NCBI GenBank assembly: GCA_958496175.1
Contig: OY292278.1
Span: forward strand, 7,626,001 to 7,690,000
Source: Sisyra terminalis
Taxonomy: Eukaryota > Arthropoda > Insecta > Neuroptera > Sisyridae
Direction of reading: 5' to 3'
DNA: 64,000 nucleotides
Part shown: positions 21,950 through 33,533 of the stretch, piece by piece
Layout of the letters: every line of letters begins with the position of its first letter
Numbering within the stretch: the first letter of the stretch is position 1
The notes under the pieces: model-generated
Databases searched by the model: none
The model's input: the letters and a program-made list of their open reading frames with translations, nothing else
What the model was told of the DNA's origin: nothing
Translations under genes and position numbers: made by a program

Positions 21950-23615
21950 TTCAGACTTTCTGGATGGTATAATACAAATTCTTGCAAAGAAACTGCAGTG
22001 ATTACAAAATTATCAGTTTCATCTTCCACACTGCTAAGGTTTTTACCAAAATACTCAACAAACGATTGAAAAGGGACATATATTGAAAAAACGACAATCC
22101 TTTCCGGTCCCCCTAACATGATATTTATAAAGAAAAACTTTAAAATTTGATGCTGTAAAAAGTTGATTTTCACAAACGATAAAAGTCTATGTTGACTGAT
22201 TAATAATTTTCGACTGGTTTGAAGAAATTGACTGGAAAATATATCCATTTTTTGTTTGTACTATTTTCATTATATTTTAAGAAATTAAAACTATATCATT
22301 GATTTCTGAATTTGCGTTTCGTCAATAAATAACTCCTAAACGTATTTTTAACAAACGAGTGTAAACTTGTATTGGCTGGTATAATGAAAATTCTTGCAAA
22401 GAAACTGCAGTGATTACTACTAAATTATCAGTTTCATTTTCCATACTGCTAAGGTTTTTACCAAAATACTCAACAAACGATTGAAAAGGAACATATATTG
22501 AAAAAACAACAATCCTTTCCGGTCCCTCTAATATGATATTTATAAAGAAAAACTTTAAAATTTGATGCTGTAAAAAGTTGATTTTCACAAACGATAAAAG
22601 TCTATGTTGACTGTTCCATAATTTTCGACTGGTTTGAAGAAATTGACTGGAAAAATATATCCATTTTTTGTTTGTACTATTTTCATTATATTTTAAGAGA
22701 TTAAAACTATATCATTGATTTCTGAATTTGCTTTTCGTCAATAAATAACTCCTAAACGTATTTTTAACAAACGAGTGTAAACTTGTATTGGCTGGTATAA
22801 TGAAAATTCTTGCAAAGAAACTGCAGTGATTACTACTAAATTATCAGTTTTATTTTCCATACTGCTAAGGTTTTTACCAAAATACTCAACAAACGATTGA
22901 AAAGGGACATATATTGAAAAAACAACAATCCTTTCCGGTCCCCCTAATATGATATTTATAAAGAAAAACTTTAAATTTTGATGCTGTAAAAAGTTGATTT
23001 TCACAAACGATAAAAATCTATGTTGACTGCTCAATAATTTTCGGCTGATTTGAAGAAATTGGCTGGAAAAATATATCCATTTTTTGTGAGAACTATTTTC
23101 ATTATATTTTGAGAGATTACAACTATATCATTGATTTCTGAATTTGCTTTTCGTCAATAAATAACTCCTAAACGTATTTTTAACAAACGAGTGTAAACTT
23201 GTATTGGCTGGTATAATGAAAATTCTTGCAAAGAAACTGCAGTGATTACTACTAAATTATCAGTTTCATTTTCCATACTGCTAAGGTTTTTACCAAAATA
23301 CTCAACAAACGATTGAAAAGGGACATATATTGAAAAAACAACAATCCTTTCCGGTCCCTCTAATATGATATTTATAAAAAAAAACTTTAAATTTTGATGC
23401 TGTAAAAAGTTGATTTTCACAAACGATAAAAATCTATGTTGACTCATCAATAATTTGAAGAAATTCGCTGGAAAAATATATCCATTTTTTGTTTGTACTA
23501 TTTTCATTATATTTTAAGAGATTACAACTATATCATTGATTTCTGAATTTGCTTTTCGTCAATAAATAGCTCCTAAACGTATTTTTAACAAACGAGTGTA
23601 AACTTGTATTGGCCA
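21950..23615 (-). repeat. Tandem array of about 4 units, 416-bp period, each with a similar minus-strand ORF
   Basis: The landmark aataaataactcc recurs at 22324, 22740 and 23156 (exact 416-bp period) and, as aataaatagctcc, at 23561 (405 bp after a small deletion). Units are about 95 percent alike by eye. Each contains a minus-strand frame of 88-117 codons sharing GPERIVVFSIYVPF, FVEYFGKNLSS and TAVSLQEF. One unit differs by an in-frame codon loss. Because 416 is not a multiple of three, the units cannot make one long repeat protein. It may be a young satellite or a locally amplified exon. I do not recognise the peptide. Confidence 0.85.
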
Positions 23616-25305
23616 ATGAGTATGGGAAAGGGTGTTTGATTCAACTTTGTCATTTGAGAAATGGTTTATGGTAGTGGGTGAGACGAGAAAAATGTTTGTC
23701 TATATGTCTGACATAATAAAAATGAGTTAATGTTGTCGGCCACTGTGATTTATGTTGTCATAAATGTTTGGTTTTATAATTATTGTAATTGGAAAGCAAG
23801 CAACACTTGGTGGTTGGTTCGTAAAAAAAAAAAAAAAACACTACAGAACAAATTCACTGTACAATTGTATAAGTATATTGTGTACATGTGTGAAGATGAA
23901 GACATTTTCGAAATGAGTCAGATGAGAATAATTTGAATATCTTTGCGGTCGCTGCATCATTATATATTATATATACATTTCCCATTATATCATCGCAGAC
24001 GAATATATTTAATATTAGCCTCATTATCGATGAAACTTTGGCATTTCAATGTTTACTTAAATATTTTTAGCGATTGATTCATTCAAACCGCCAACTTGGC
24101 TCTATAAAAAGTAACAGTTGTTTTTTTTTGGTCCAATTTTTTTTTTAAATGATTTTTTTTTCTATTAAATGTAAATGATCTATTTTTGCTTCTGTGTTTA
24201 TTGTTCGAAGGAGGAAGAGTAGACGGACATTTGGGTGATTATATGTGTATATGTGTTGAGTGGGCGGGTTTGAGAGTCATTCACTTCCTACAGCCGCAAT
24301 TTCCGAGTCTGAAATCAAAATTACAATTACTTCCGGCTTGCTTTGCATTTATAGAACTGAAACAATCGCGTATTTCTATTTTCATTTTATTGTTAGGAAA
24401 AAAAAACAAGATGCGATCAATCAAGAGAGATGAAGCGACAATTTAATGTAGGCAAGAGAGAGAGGGAGAGAGAGTGAAAAGAAAAGTTGAAAATTTTCCT
24501 GCACTATTTATAATGTGGCGAAAGTTTTTTGCGACGTAAAGTTTGAGGATTTTCTGATTGATTTGGTCGATATGCGCATTAAGGATGAAAAACAAGGCAT
24601 TATTATTTCATATGTGTTTTTTTTTTGTTTCAAATGAGGAATTATGCTATGTAGAAAGTGGTATGGAATGGAGGTCGTTGGCCTCCCGTTTTTATGAAGT
24701 GGAAAAAGGCGTTAATTATGACGATATATGAAAAGATGACTAATATTTTTTTTCGATCCATATTCACTACTGCGTAATTGATAGGAATTTTCACTATTAA
24801 CTTATGTTGAAGAAAATTAGTTCCAAAACTTTTAAACTTTGTGAAAAGTAAGAAAAAAATTTCAAAGGACTTCTACCATTTTCCTAATATAAAGAAAAAG
24901 AATCAAAATTATAATTTACAACAATTAAAACAAATGCCTAATCGTTAAACGATTGCCATTTGTTTCATTCATCTTTAATTAGAGACATGAAATAAAAATA
25001 AAAAACTGCAAATCAAAGGCAGCTGTGTTAGCATATTGATAAGAGACCCGACCGATATACCAATAATTATATTGCTTTATCCATTAAACATATGCTTGGG
25101 CCAATGACTAGTCATTAGTGCGATAGTTATTTGTTTTCATTGTTTCAAATAAATGAAAATCGACATTTTAATTTTGAACGCTAAGAAGTATTAGGCTTGA
25201 ATTGAATGACCAGTCAACAAATAGAGCGAGGAATTGACTTCCAAGGCAACCCCAGATCAGAGAACCAACCAAATTAAATAAAACATTTGATAGACGAAGA
25301 ATCTT
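23616..25305. other. No gene recognised
   Basis: Unique AT-rich DNA with an A run at 23824-23838, T runs near 24120-24160 and a GA-rich run at 24457-24477. Open frames at 23730-23936 and 24186-24446 show no domain. Parts of 24190-24330 are less AT-rich and might be regulatory or untranslated exon, without proof. Confidence 0.45.
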
Positions 25306-25707
25306 AACCATTCCAGACTATGAACCAAGGCCTCACTAGATCTCTACAACACTAGTGATCTTAAAACCCATTTTCTTTTTGAAAATTTCTGCTTTATCAA
25401 GATCTTTAGCGACATTATTGTAGAGTTTCAGATCCTCGATGATGAGAAATTGGTAAAAATATTCAGAGGACTAGGATCAAATAATAATCAGTCAAAACTA
25501 TTTATTACATGCGCTAGTTTTGACTGATTATTATTTGATCCTAGTCCTCTGAATATTTTTACCAATTTATCATCATCGAGGATCTGAAACTCTACAATAA
25601 TGTCGCTAAAGATCTTGATAAAGCAGAAATTTTCAAAAGAAAATGGGTTTTAAGATCACTTGTGTGGTAGAGATCAAGTGAGGCCTTGGTTCATAGTCTG
25701 GGATGGT
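25306..25707. mobile_element. Large palindrome related to hammerhead family D, core deleted
   Basis: Two arms of about 190 bp (25306-25496 and 25513-25707) are near-perfect inverted copies, from ccagactatgaaccaaggcc outward to caaataataatcagtcaaaac at the centre. The central remnant ttattacatgcg is the reverse complement of the sequence just downstream of the hammerhead in the D copy at 30964. One arm also shares gatcctcgatgat and gatcctagtcct blocks with that locus. It is a core-less D-family inverted dimer. Confidence 0.75.
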
Positions 25708-25849
25708 TAAAAAAATCGTTAAATCAAGGAATATCGAAAAAATTTCGATACGAGATTTAAACCCAACACCTACTAGTTTAAAAGCGACCACTTTGACCAC
25801 TCAACCACCAGTAGGCGGCTTTCTGGCTTTGAAGCCATCCAAATTCGCT

Positions 25850-25977
25850 AGAATCATACAAGAAATATCAGTCCAACTAGTTGGATCGCCTAAATGATCC
25901 GACTAATCCACCTAGACTTAGATCCAACAAATTGGACTGCAAATCGGATCGTGAATGCCTTGCTTTAAAGACAGCAA
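25850..25977. mobile_element. Partial MITE, GGATCG/AGTTGGA family
   Basis: The blocks agttggatcgcctaaatgat, ttagatccaac and ttggactgcaaatcgg match, with losses, the complete copy at 28830-29013. The left end is truncated. Confidence 0.65.
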
Positions 25978-26808
25978 TCAACTGCCTCTGACACTACTTA
26001 AAAAAATCGATTAAAATTACCCCTCACCTCTCGTAATCCTCGTTAAATCGACCAATAAAACAATATTAATAGATATCTTCTATTTGAAAAGAGCTGACAA
26101 GAAATTTGTTTTCGTATTCAATTGTCGAGCATATCATTTGTTTCATAAACAGATTTAAGTAGGCCAAAGGTTCTTTGATTATATACATATATAAAGACAT
26201 AAAAGCTTTCTATGGTTTGGAAAGCCAAACGAATTTCCTTTGACACATTACACATATCTAATATATATTGTATTGTAGCAGTAAAGAGGCATAAAAAGAA
26301 AAACTCCCCGTTTCAGGCCTCCCTATCACGGCCCCCTATCATCCCAGTACTCACATTTAGGACTTTGAACTTATCCATATATATTATATTCCGACTAGAA
26401 ATCTACATACATAGATTTACTGTATATAAATATATACATTTGCGTCCAATTCCAATCGTAATTTGTTACGAAAAATTTTTTTTTTAAATTTTATTCTAAA
26501 AAAATTGTTGAAGGTGCAACAAGTGGTTGACGTGGTTTTATCAATCAACAAGTGTTGATTGGAAAAGGAAAAGCAATGCGACTTTAATCAAATAGTTGAC
26601 ATATTGGGAATAAATTTATGCATTTTTTTTGCTGATTTGGGATTAAATAAGTGAATATGTTTTTGTTTTTGAAGTTCTCAATTATGTAGACTAAACAAGT
26701 GGATATTTGTTTATAAAAATCTTAAAAAATCGATGAGAATGGTTTTGAAAAGTAAGAAATCATTTTTTTTTCTGGAACCCTAGGTTTCAATTATTATTAA
26801 TTTTCATA

Positions 26809-26995
26809 ATGTGTATACAATATATAGAATATATTACGATCCAATTTATGTCCAACTTCTGTTCAAATTTATGTTTATGGTATGATTTTTATATATTATT
26901 ATATTAAATTATACTACATAAATTGGACCGCAATATATTCTATATATTGTATACACAGTATAACTGTTCAAAGTCAGCGAAAAAATCTTATTTTC
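26809..26995 (+). mobile_element. Core-less family A element (copy A5)
   Basis: The short left terminus (gtgtatacaatata) and long right terminus (caaagtcagcgaaaaaatc) are both present. The two ribozyme cores and the spacer are missing, so the arms meet near ttatgtccaacttctgttc. The outer palindrome is intact. It shows that the ends can persist without the ribozyme, either by deletion after insertion or by mobilisation of the short form. Confidence 0.8.
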
Positions 26996-27430
26996 ATTCT
27001 TAAGTTTTGCTGAAAAAATAAGAAACGAAAAATATTCTTTTAAGGGTGGAAAAACAAAGGTTAATTGATGGCTTCAATTCAAAATATTTTTGTATTAAAA
27101 TTATAAAGTTGTTAAGGACTTCTTAACGTCTTGGAAAATCGTGGAAAAACATTAGTACACGGTTCTTGAAGATATTTTTTGAAGGAGTTCTATCTTGAAT
27201 TTTTTAAATATTTTCACGTAAAAAAAAATCCTCAAATTTTCCCGGAAAATTGAAGAAAACTTCGTTTAAATCGATCGATGTTTTATTACATTATTTGAAG
27301 TCGAGAAAACTAACAAAACGCGATATTAAGATGAAATTTTCCAACATGTATGATTGTTGTCATAAATCGAGTTGAATTTCCCGGAACCCTTCAAAATTTT
27401 CCGAAGCTTAATGAAGGATTAAATTTAATC
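26996..27430. repeat. Repeat R, adjoining element A5
   Basis: Matches 59359-59785 in direct orientation, where it also follows the long terminus of a family A element. Shared landmarks include taacgtcttggaaaatcgtgg, aaatcgatcgat and cgagttgaatttcccgg. The association of R with the A terminus at both loci suggests they were copied together. No coding frame is evident. Confidence 0.7.
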
Positions 27431-27569
27431 TTTAATTCTTTATAATACAGAACAATTTAGCCTTAAGAAAATTACGTTATATTCATTGGAATATCAATTG
27501 GAAAAACAAGTAGGAATTTTCCTGAAATTTATATCGAGTAACGTATCAAAATTTCGAGATTATTTCAAG

Positions 27570-28508
27570 TAGGGTAGGGTGGGGTTTAAAGGTCCAAGTT
27601 TACTATTCCGTATTAAATTGTGAAAATTAATCCTATTAATTTGAAACGTATAATGCAAACCAAACAAACAAATATCTGGCCATGTTTAATTTAATTTTTA
27701 ATGGAATCATCCATATAGAAGTTTATCATTTGACATATTTTCTAGACTTTGTAGTCTGTCTCTTTTTGCCCCTTAGTAGGGGCAAAAATGGACGACTTAG
27801 GGGCAAATAGGTCCTGTATTTATTTTAAGTATCTGACAGGTGTTATCAATTAATAACAGTACTTGTATCAATGAAATATTTCTGGATTTTCATTTGGAAA
27901 ATTTTATTACAGTCATTTTAAACATAACATAAAACTTCTTTCTTTATAATAATATTGACATTAATTGTAATATAAGTAATATTTTTTTATACCTTTATCT
28001 TACTTAATCAAACTCTAGTTTCCTGAATTGCAATTATAACAAACGAAGTAAACGAACCCTTGGCTAGAAATACAATTTTCATGGACCCATTGCTTGCAAA
28101 GATTGCGTTGAATCCAATTTTCACGTGGCTGGGTAAGGAAATGGTCCACGTGGACCTTTTTACCCCAAATACGTTCAAGTGTTTTTACTACGGTATAATT
28201 AGTTTACTGTTTAAATTAGCTGAAAACTAATAATAAATTCTGAAATACCACTAAATCTCATATACTATTAAATTATGTTTTAGTCTAGTCAAAGCAATAT
28301 TACTTCTGGAAACCGAAAAGAATAATAATTAAAAATTTTACTTTCGTAAAAATATCAAGGTGGCGTCGTAAATCTATCTGTGATGTAGCGTAACTGCCAG
28401 GATGGTCTCGAAAAGCTTCTAATACTTCCTCTTCCCCTAAATTATAGTTAAATAGAGTAATATGCTTTTAGATACTCATGGTGGATCTTTATGCCCCACT
28501 CTACCCTA
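27570..28508 (-). mobile_element. TA-flanked DNA transposon relic with zinc-finger remnant (copy E1)
   Basis: The ends TAGGGTAGGGTGGGG and ccccactctaccctA are inverted repeats bordered by TA at 27570-27571 and 28507-28508. On the minus strand, 28030-28116 encodes W-I-x...CKQWVHENC...FVCYNC, the spacing of a PHD-like zinc finger with its first cysteine lost. Such fingers are common near the C-terminus of pogo/Tigger-like insect transposases. The catalytic domain is not readable. A second copy in inverted orientation is at 60379-61321. Confidence 0.7.
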
Positions 28509-28627
28509 AATTGACAGTAAAAACAAAATTAAATAAATTTTTTCAGTCACCAGAAAATTAAGGAAAACTTTTGGTCAAAAAATTCAGAAATAACAATGTT
28601 TTGGACTAACTATTCTCAATCAAAACT
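28509..28627. repeat. Repeat S, flank of transposon E1
   Basis: The 119 bases beyond E1 (cagtcaccagaaaatt, caaaaaattcagaaataac) reappear inverted at 60262-60380 beside E2b. The duplication between the two loci therefore includes flanking DNA, not only the transposon. Confidence 0.7.
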
Positions 28628-28671
28628 TCAATATCTTAACCAAAACATTTTAAATTTAATGAAACTAATTA

Positions 28672-28765
28672 TTTTTTTTCGCAAACTTTGAACAGTTCTA
28701 CTGTATATGTAATAAATAAAGTACATTGTGGTCTTATTTATGTAATATAAATTACAAAAGTAAAC
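28672..28765 (-). mobile_element. Degenerate family A end fragment
   Basis: Shows ttcgcaaactttgaacagttctactgtatatg, a decayed long terminus in the orientation opposite to A5. With A5 it forms inverted family A ends around repeats R, E1 and S. Confidence 0.6.
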
Positions 28766-28829
28766 TTTTAACATAAAGATCCAAAGCTCAAGCTTTGACG
28801 GATTGCCTGTAAAGCTACTAAGCAAAACT

Positions 28830-29013
28830 AAAGCAGGTCATTCACGCTCCGACTTGCAGTTCAACTAGTCGGACTATTAGTTGGATCGCCTAAATGATCC
28901 AACTAGTCTGACTAGACAACTTCCAACAACACCATTCACGGTCCGACTTTAGATCCAACTTCGAAAGTCGGACCACAAGTTGGACTGCAAGTCGGAGTGT
29001 GAATGCCCTGCTT
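28830..29013. mobile_element. MITE with long terminal inverted repeats (complete copy)
   Basis: The start aagcaggtcattcacgctcc is inverted at the end as ggagtgtgaatgccctgctt, and inner blocks (gacttgcagttcaac, gttggactgcaagtc) extend the match to about 40 bp per end. The centre has several short agtcgga/tccgact units. It has no coding capacity. The target duplication is not clear. Confidence 0.75.
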
Positions 29014-29124
29014 AAGAAATATGAAATCCTTTTTGAAAGAATTAAACCAATACAATTGCCTCGTTAGTAAAATAAATACAACATACTTGCGGTATTTTGG
29101 GTAATATGGCTAGAAAATTGGAGA

Positions 29125-29530
29125 AATGAAAATCCTATACCGATTAGGCAAGAAAATTTTAAAGTTTGAATTTTCTAAAATTTTTTTGTCTATCGATGGG
29201 AAATCGTTCGTAAAGGTTTATGAAAGAAGCCATTTCGTTTGTGGCAAATTTTCTTTAATTTTATTTGAGTTTTAGTTTTGAACTCCTGTTTCCTAAATTT
29301 TCCTGAATTTTTATTACTTAAAACCCTATTTTCTTAACATTTTACTATATCAATGACTAAATAATTAATTTTTTCGTAATTAATTAATTTTCGCTTAACT
29401 ATTTTGTAACAAACGAAACGATTTCTTTCACCAAACTTCTACGAAAGATTTCCCATCGATTGGCAAAAAAAATTTTTGGAAAATTCAAACTTTAAAATTT
29501 TATTTGCTAACCAGTATAGGGTTGAAGGAA
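29125..29530. repeat. Fold-back repeat, 29-kb family
   Basis: The left arm (ttttaaagtttgaattttc, tcgatgggaaatcg) is inverted at 29440-29515 (cccatcgattgg, gaaaattcaaactttaaaa). A related single arm lies at 31400-31515. No coding potential. Confidence 0.65.
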
Positions 29531-30105
29531 AATTGGGTGGTAAATATAGCGATGAATTTAGCAAATGGTAGGAAAACATTAAAGATGATACCACCAACCC
29601 CGTAGGGGTTGAAAGACAGAAAATCAAGTTCTTAAAGATTGATATTTTTTTAAGAACAATTAAGATGGTACAGATCTCTAGTGCTGGAACTGTAGATATA
29701 TTCATATTGATATGATTGACCCAACCTTGTTGTGTTTGATTCCAATTTAAAATTGATTAATTTCATTCAATTTGAGATCGCAAATCGTTTGATTTCGCCA
29801 GTCGGACATTTGGTATTGGTCACGCGACATTTCGACCAATTAATATCAGTGAGATATTTCTCCCATCTCTCCGGCATTCGTTTAAATCACTAATAACTAT
29901 GCATGCTTGATTCCTATTAAAATTTCGCGTAAGCAATGCAAAATTAAAGGAAAATTAAAAATAACAAATACAAAGAATTTATATTTGTATTTTTATTTTA
30001 AGTTTCACGAATTTATTACCACGTCTTTGATATTTTGATTCCGAGAATCGTTTTTTCCACAAATTTTTTAATTTAACCAAAATGTAATATTAAATTTGAT
30101 AGATG
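29531..30105. other. No gene recognised
   Basis: The minus-strand frame 29439-29705 overlaps the fold-back repeat and has no domain. The segment 29780-29880 is slightly less AT-rich. Nothing further is supported. Confidence 0.5.
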
Positions 30106-30400
30106 ATAAAATTCAGATCTCAGATCTCAATTCAGGTTGTTTAAGATCGGTTTTTTTATTTAATATTTTTAATATTCAAATTAGCTACGTTTCGTTACGT
30201 ATTGTAACTTCATCAGGCTTCTTGATTCACAAAAATAAATAAAATATTTTCAATTTAAATTCAATAAATAAGTAAAAAAAAATTGTGAATCAAAAAGCCT
30301 GAGGAAGTTACGATACATAACGAAACGTAGCTAATTGAATAGTAAAAATATTAAATAAAAAAACCGATCTTAAACAACCTGAATTGTCTTCTTATGTAAA
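30106..30400 (+). mobile_element. Hammerhead palindrome family B, inverted dimer (copy B4)
   Basis: The left arm carries an intact minus-strand motif (about 30174-30229), with CTGATGA, stem II GTTAC/GTAAC, GAAA, ACGTA and both stem I blocks. The right arm has CTGAGGA at 30299-30305 with one stem II mismatch (GTTAC versus ATAAC) and intact GAAA. The outer left tail gataaaattcagatctcag is present and slightly duplicated. Confidence 0.85.
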
Positions 30401-30879
30401 AAAAAATAACTTTGATGAAAATTATAATATATGCATTTGCTGTTAATGAGGTGTAGCATTTAATTTTCACCGTATTTTCCCGCGAAACGATACGAAACGT
30501 TAACTCTTTCTTGGAATTCAATGAAATATTGTAAATTGGTCATAAAAAATATTGAGACATATCAGCGAAATTATTACTTTAGTTGGTTGGCTTTTTTGAT
30601 AAGAGATTTTATCGGCGCGTGCACTTGCACATATATTATGCATTGGCATTTCGCAGAAACTTGTTGCTTAATCAGACGAGATTTGTCACAGAATTAACTA
30701 ACAGAAATTAATTTTATTTGGACTTTATGTTTGATCGTTTCGCGAAAATCAAATTATAACAATTTTAGTATGAGGGGTGATTCGAAAGTAACTAATAAAA
30801 GCTATGGTATCTAGATTATATCTGCTCTAAATCAATAACTTCATCTTCAACAACCATATTTGATTTTATTGTAAAATTT

Positions 30880-31065
30880 CAGATCCTCGATGATAATGTA
30901 TTGATAAAATATTCAGAACTTCAAAACTTTACTAATAAAGTTAAAACGATTTTTTACGAATGCCTGAGGAAGACTCAATAAAGGAGCCGAAATGTCGCAT
31001 GTAATAAATAAAGTTTTAACCGATTATTTTTGATCCTAGTCCTTTGAATATTTTATTAAACCGTT
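30880..31065 (+). mobile_element. Hammerhead element family D, single arm
   Basis: The core is CTGAGGA 30964-30970, one extra A, GACTC (30972-30976) opposite GAGCC (30984-30988) with one mismatch, GAAA 30989-30992, then ATGTC with a GTC triplet ending at 30996. The four-base ATGT can still self-pair through G-U pairs. Flanking blocks (cagatcctcgatgat, gatcctagtcctttgaat) equal those of the core-less palindrome at 25306-25707. One arm only is preserved. Confidence 0.7.
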
Positions 31066-31545
31066 TTGATTTATTTCTTTCATTTGGAAAAAATGCTTAT
31101 TTTTGGTTAATCGAAAAAATTATCATATTTTGAGTACAGAAAGTTCACATAAAATTATCGAAAAATAAATGCTCCCGCAATGGATTTTACTGTTTGATAA
31201 GGATTTTGAGTTGAAAGTATCATTGGAGAAAATGAGCTTGGTAAAGCTTTTAGGACAATGGTAGAACCTATGATCCACGAGAGCTTTTGAACTGATCCTG
31301 TTTTCTAAATTTTTCTTTAATTTTTTTTATCATATGTCACTAAAACTCCTATTTTCTTAACATTTTACTATATCAATGACTGAATAATTAAATTTTGGTT
31401 TCCTGAGATTCCTGAAGAAATGGTTTCTTTCACAAACCTCTACGAACGATTTTCCATCGATTTTTTTGGAAAATTCAAACTTTAAAACTTTGCTGACTAA
31501 TCGGTATGGAGTTAAGAATTGAAAAATTTAAATATTTTATTTAAA

Positions 31546-32659
31546 TCAGGGCCGGTCTTACTTATCAAGATACCCCGAGAAAGTAATGCAATTGGCATCC
31601 TTTTATAGTGTTAAAAAAGTCAAAATTTCAATTATATATCATTTGTATGAATATATATATGAATTAATAGAAGATTGCAAATATACCGTGTTGTATAGAC
31701 TGGGCCAAAAAAATCGACTATTTTTTTTAGAGTATTTCGAAAATATTTTTCAAGGTGACAAAAAAAAATATCGGGAAGGTTTGACCCCTTAATATTAATA
31801 TTAAGAGGTCTATCATCTTTAATTTCGATTTTTTATTTGTACTTTCATTGTTGCGTCAATATTGTCAAACTATCAAAGTAAAAAAAAAATTTCTGCACAT
31901 ATATTTATAGAAAATTAAATTCCCTACAAAAAAGGTCTCTTTGTAAATTTTTGTCAGACCGCCGTTTCCGAATAATCAAGCTTCAAACATTGATACAATT
32001 TTTAGATTTATCTTCTTTATTTTGGAATTTTGTAACTAACGAACAAATAAATATATAGAAATGAACAATATAGATTCTTGAAGGAAATTTAATGCTCTAC
32101 AAAAAAGGTCTCTTAACGGTTTTACATAAAATCACTTTTTCAAAAGTTATTCACAATTAAAGTTGAAGGAAAAATTAAATTATTGTTTTTTTCGTTGTTG
32201 AACCAATTTTGAACGAGTGATTTTATGTAAAAACGTTAAGAGACCTTTTTTGTAGAACATTAAATTCCCTTCAAGAATCTATATTGTTCATTTCTATATA
32301 TTTGTTCGTTAGTTACAAAATTCCAAAATAAAGAAGATAAATCTAAAAATTATATCAATGTCTGAAGCTTGATTATTCGGAAACGGCGTATCTGGCAAAA
32401 ATTTTCACGGAAACGTATTTTGTAGGGAATTTAATTTTCTATAAATATATGTACAGATATTTTTTCTTTACCTTGATAGTTTGACAGCATTGACGCAAAA
32501 ATAAAAGATCAAAATTAAAGGTGATAGACCTCTTAATATTTTTTTTAAATATTTTTGTCTCCTTGAATAATATTTTCGATATACTTTTCAAAAAAAAAAA
32601 ATTGTCGATTTTTTTGGCCCAGTCTAGTGTTGCATCTACCCCCTTAAAGCCAGCTCTGA
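31546..32659. mobile_element. 1.1-kb fold-back element
   Basis: Ends tcagggccggtctta and taaagccagctctga are inverted, and the match continues inward for about 540 bp per arm to a spacer at about 32160-32215. Paired landmarks include agactgggcc (left) with ggcccagtct (right) and ctacaaaaaaggtctctt with its inverse. An open frame at 31586-31792 lies in the left arm and looks fortuitous. No transposase. A short block around ttaatattaatattaagagg is shared with 54727-54749, beside another fold-back. Confidence 0.85.
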
Positions 32660-33533
32660 TCTTAGATACAAATAAAAATACACTAAAACTGAATCATCAT
32701 ATAAATGATACAAGAAAGTGATATAAGGTAAATTTTTTCGAGGTAAATTACAAATTTCCGAAACAAGATACGGAGCATTCTGAAATGCTAAATTAATTTT
32801 TAATCGAAATATTATAATTTAATTGCTAAACTAATTACTGTAGGACATTGAGAGGGTAATTACGATGGTGGGATCATTAAACGAATATTTGCCCGACGAA
32901 AGAATGTTATGCTGGGAATGTTGCATCGTAAAATGCATTTTTAAATGTGAAAGACTTGAGACATTTAAATTATAATTGGTTCGTCGAAAAAAAAAATGTT
33001 TTTTTTTTTTATTCTCTTCTTTCAAAATTGTAATGTACCTACTTAGTGGGGTACGGATTGGTGGCGAGCTGAGTGGCCGCGGCCATTTGTTCATATGTGT
33101 ATATGGAAAAAATGTTTGATAAACAGAGAAGTGCGGAGTTGCGGGTAGATGACGTGGTGCATGAATGTAGATTCAATTTAATTTTATTTGTACATAGATA
33201 TTGTGAAGGCAGAATGTATATATCCCTCCTCATATGTTCGTACATTACATTCATATATGCTCACTATATTATCTGAGAGAGTATTTGTTCGGTTGAATGA
33301 TTGGAACTATGTATGATGGAGGGAGATTGGTTAAATCAAAAAATTTACACGTACACCACCATCAAAAAGGAGGCACAAATTACAGTAGTACTACTCTAGT
33401 AGACCTATGGCCTAGGTTTGCCCCAAATTCTTTCCACATTGTCGAACCAATGGCCTTGTTTTAGTAAGTGGTTCCCAGAAGAAAAACTATCTGGAAAAAT
33501 GAATTCATCCTTTTGTAAAGAAAAGGAAAAAAA
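32660..33533. other. No gene recognised; GC-richer block near 33045-33175
   Basis: 33045-33175 contains ggtggcgagctgagtggccg and other less AT-rich sequence unique in the window. Overlapping frames on both strands there have no domain. It could be a regulatory element or leader exon. Confidence 0.35.

Noticed and set aside
21950..23615. CRISPR array or protein repeat domain
   Set aside because: The 416-bp units have no short repeat/spacer pattern, and a period not divisible by three excludes one continuous repeat protein.
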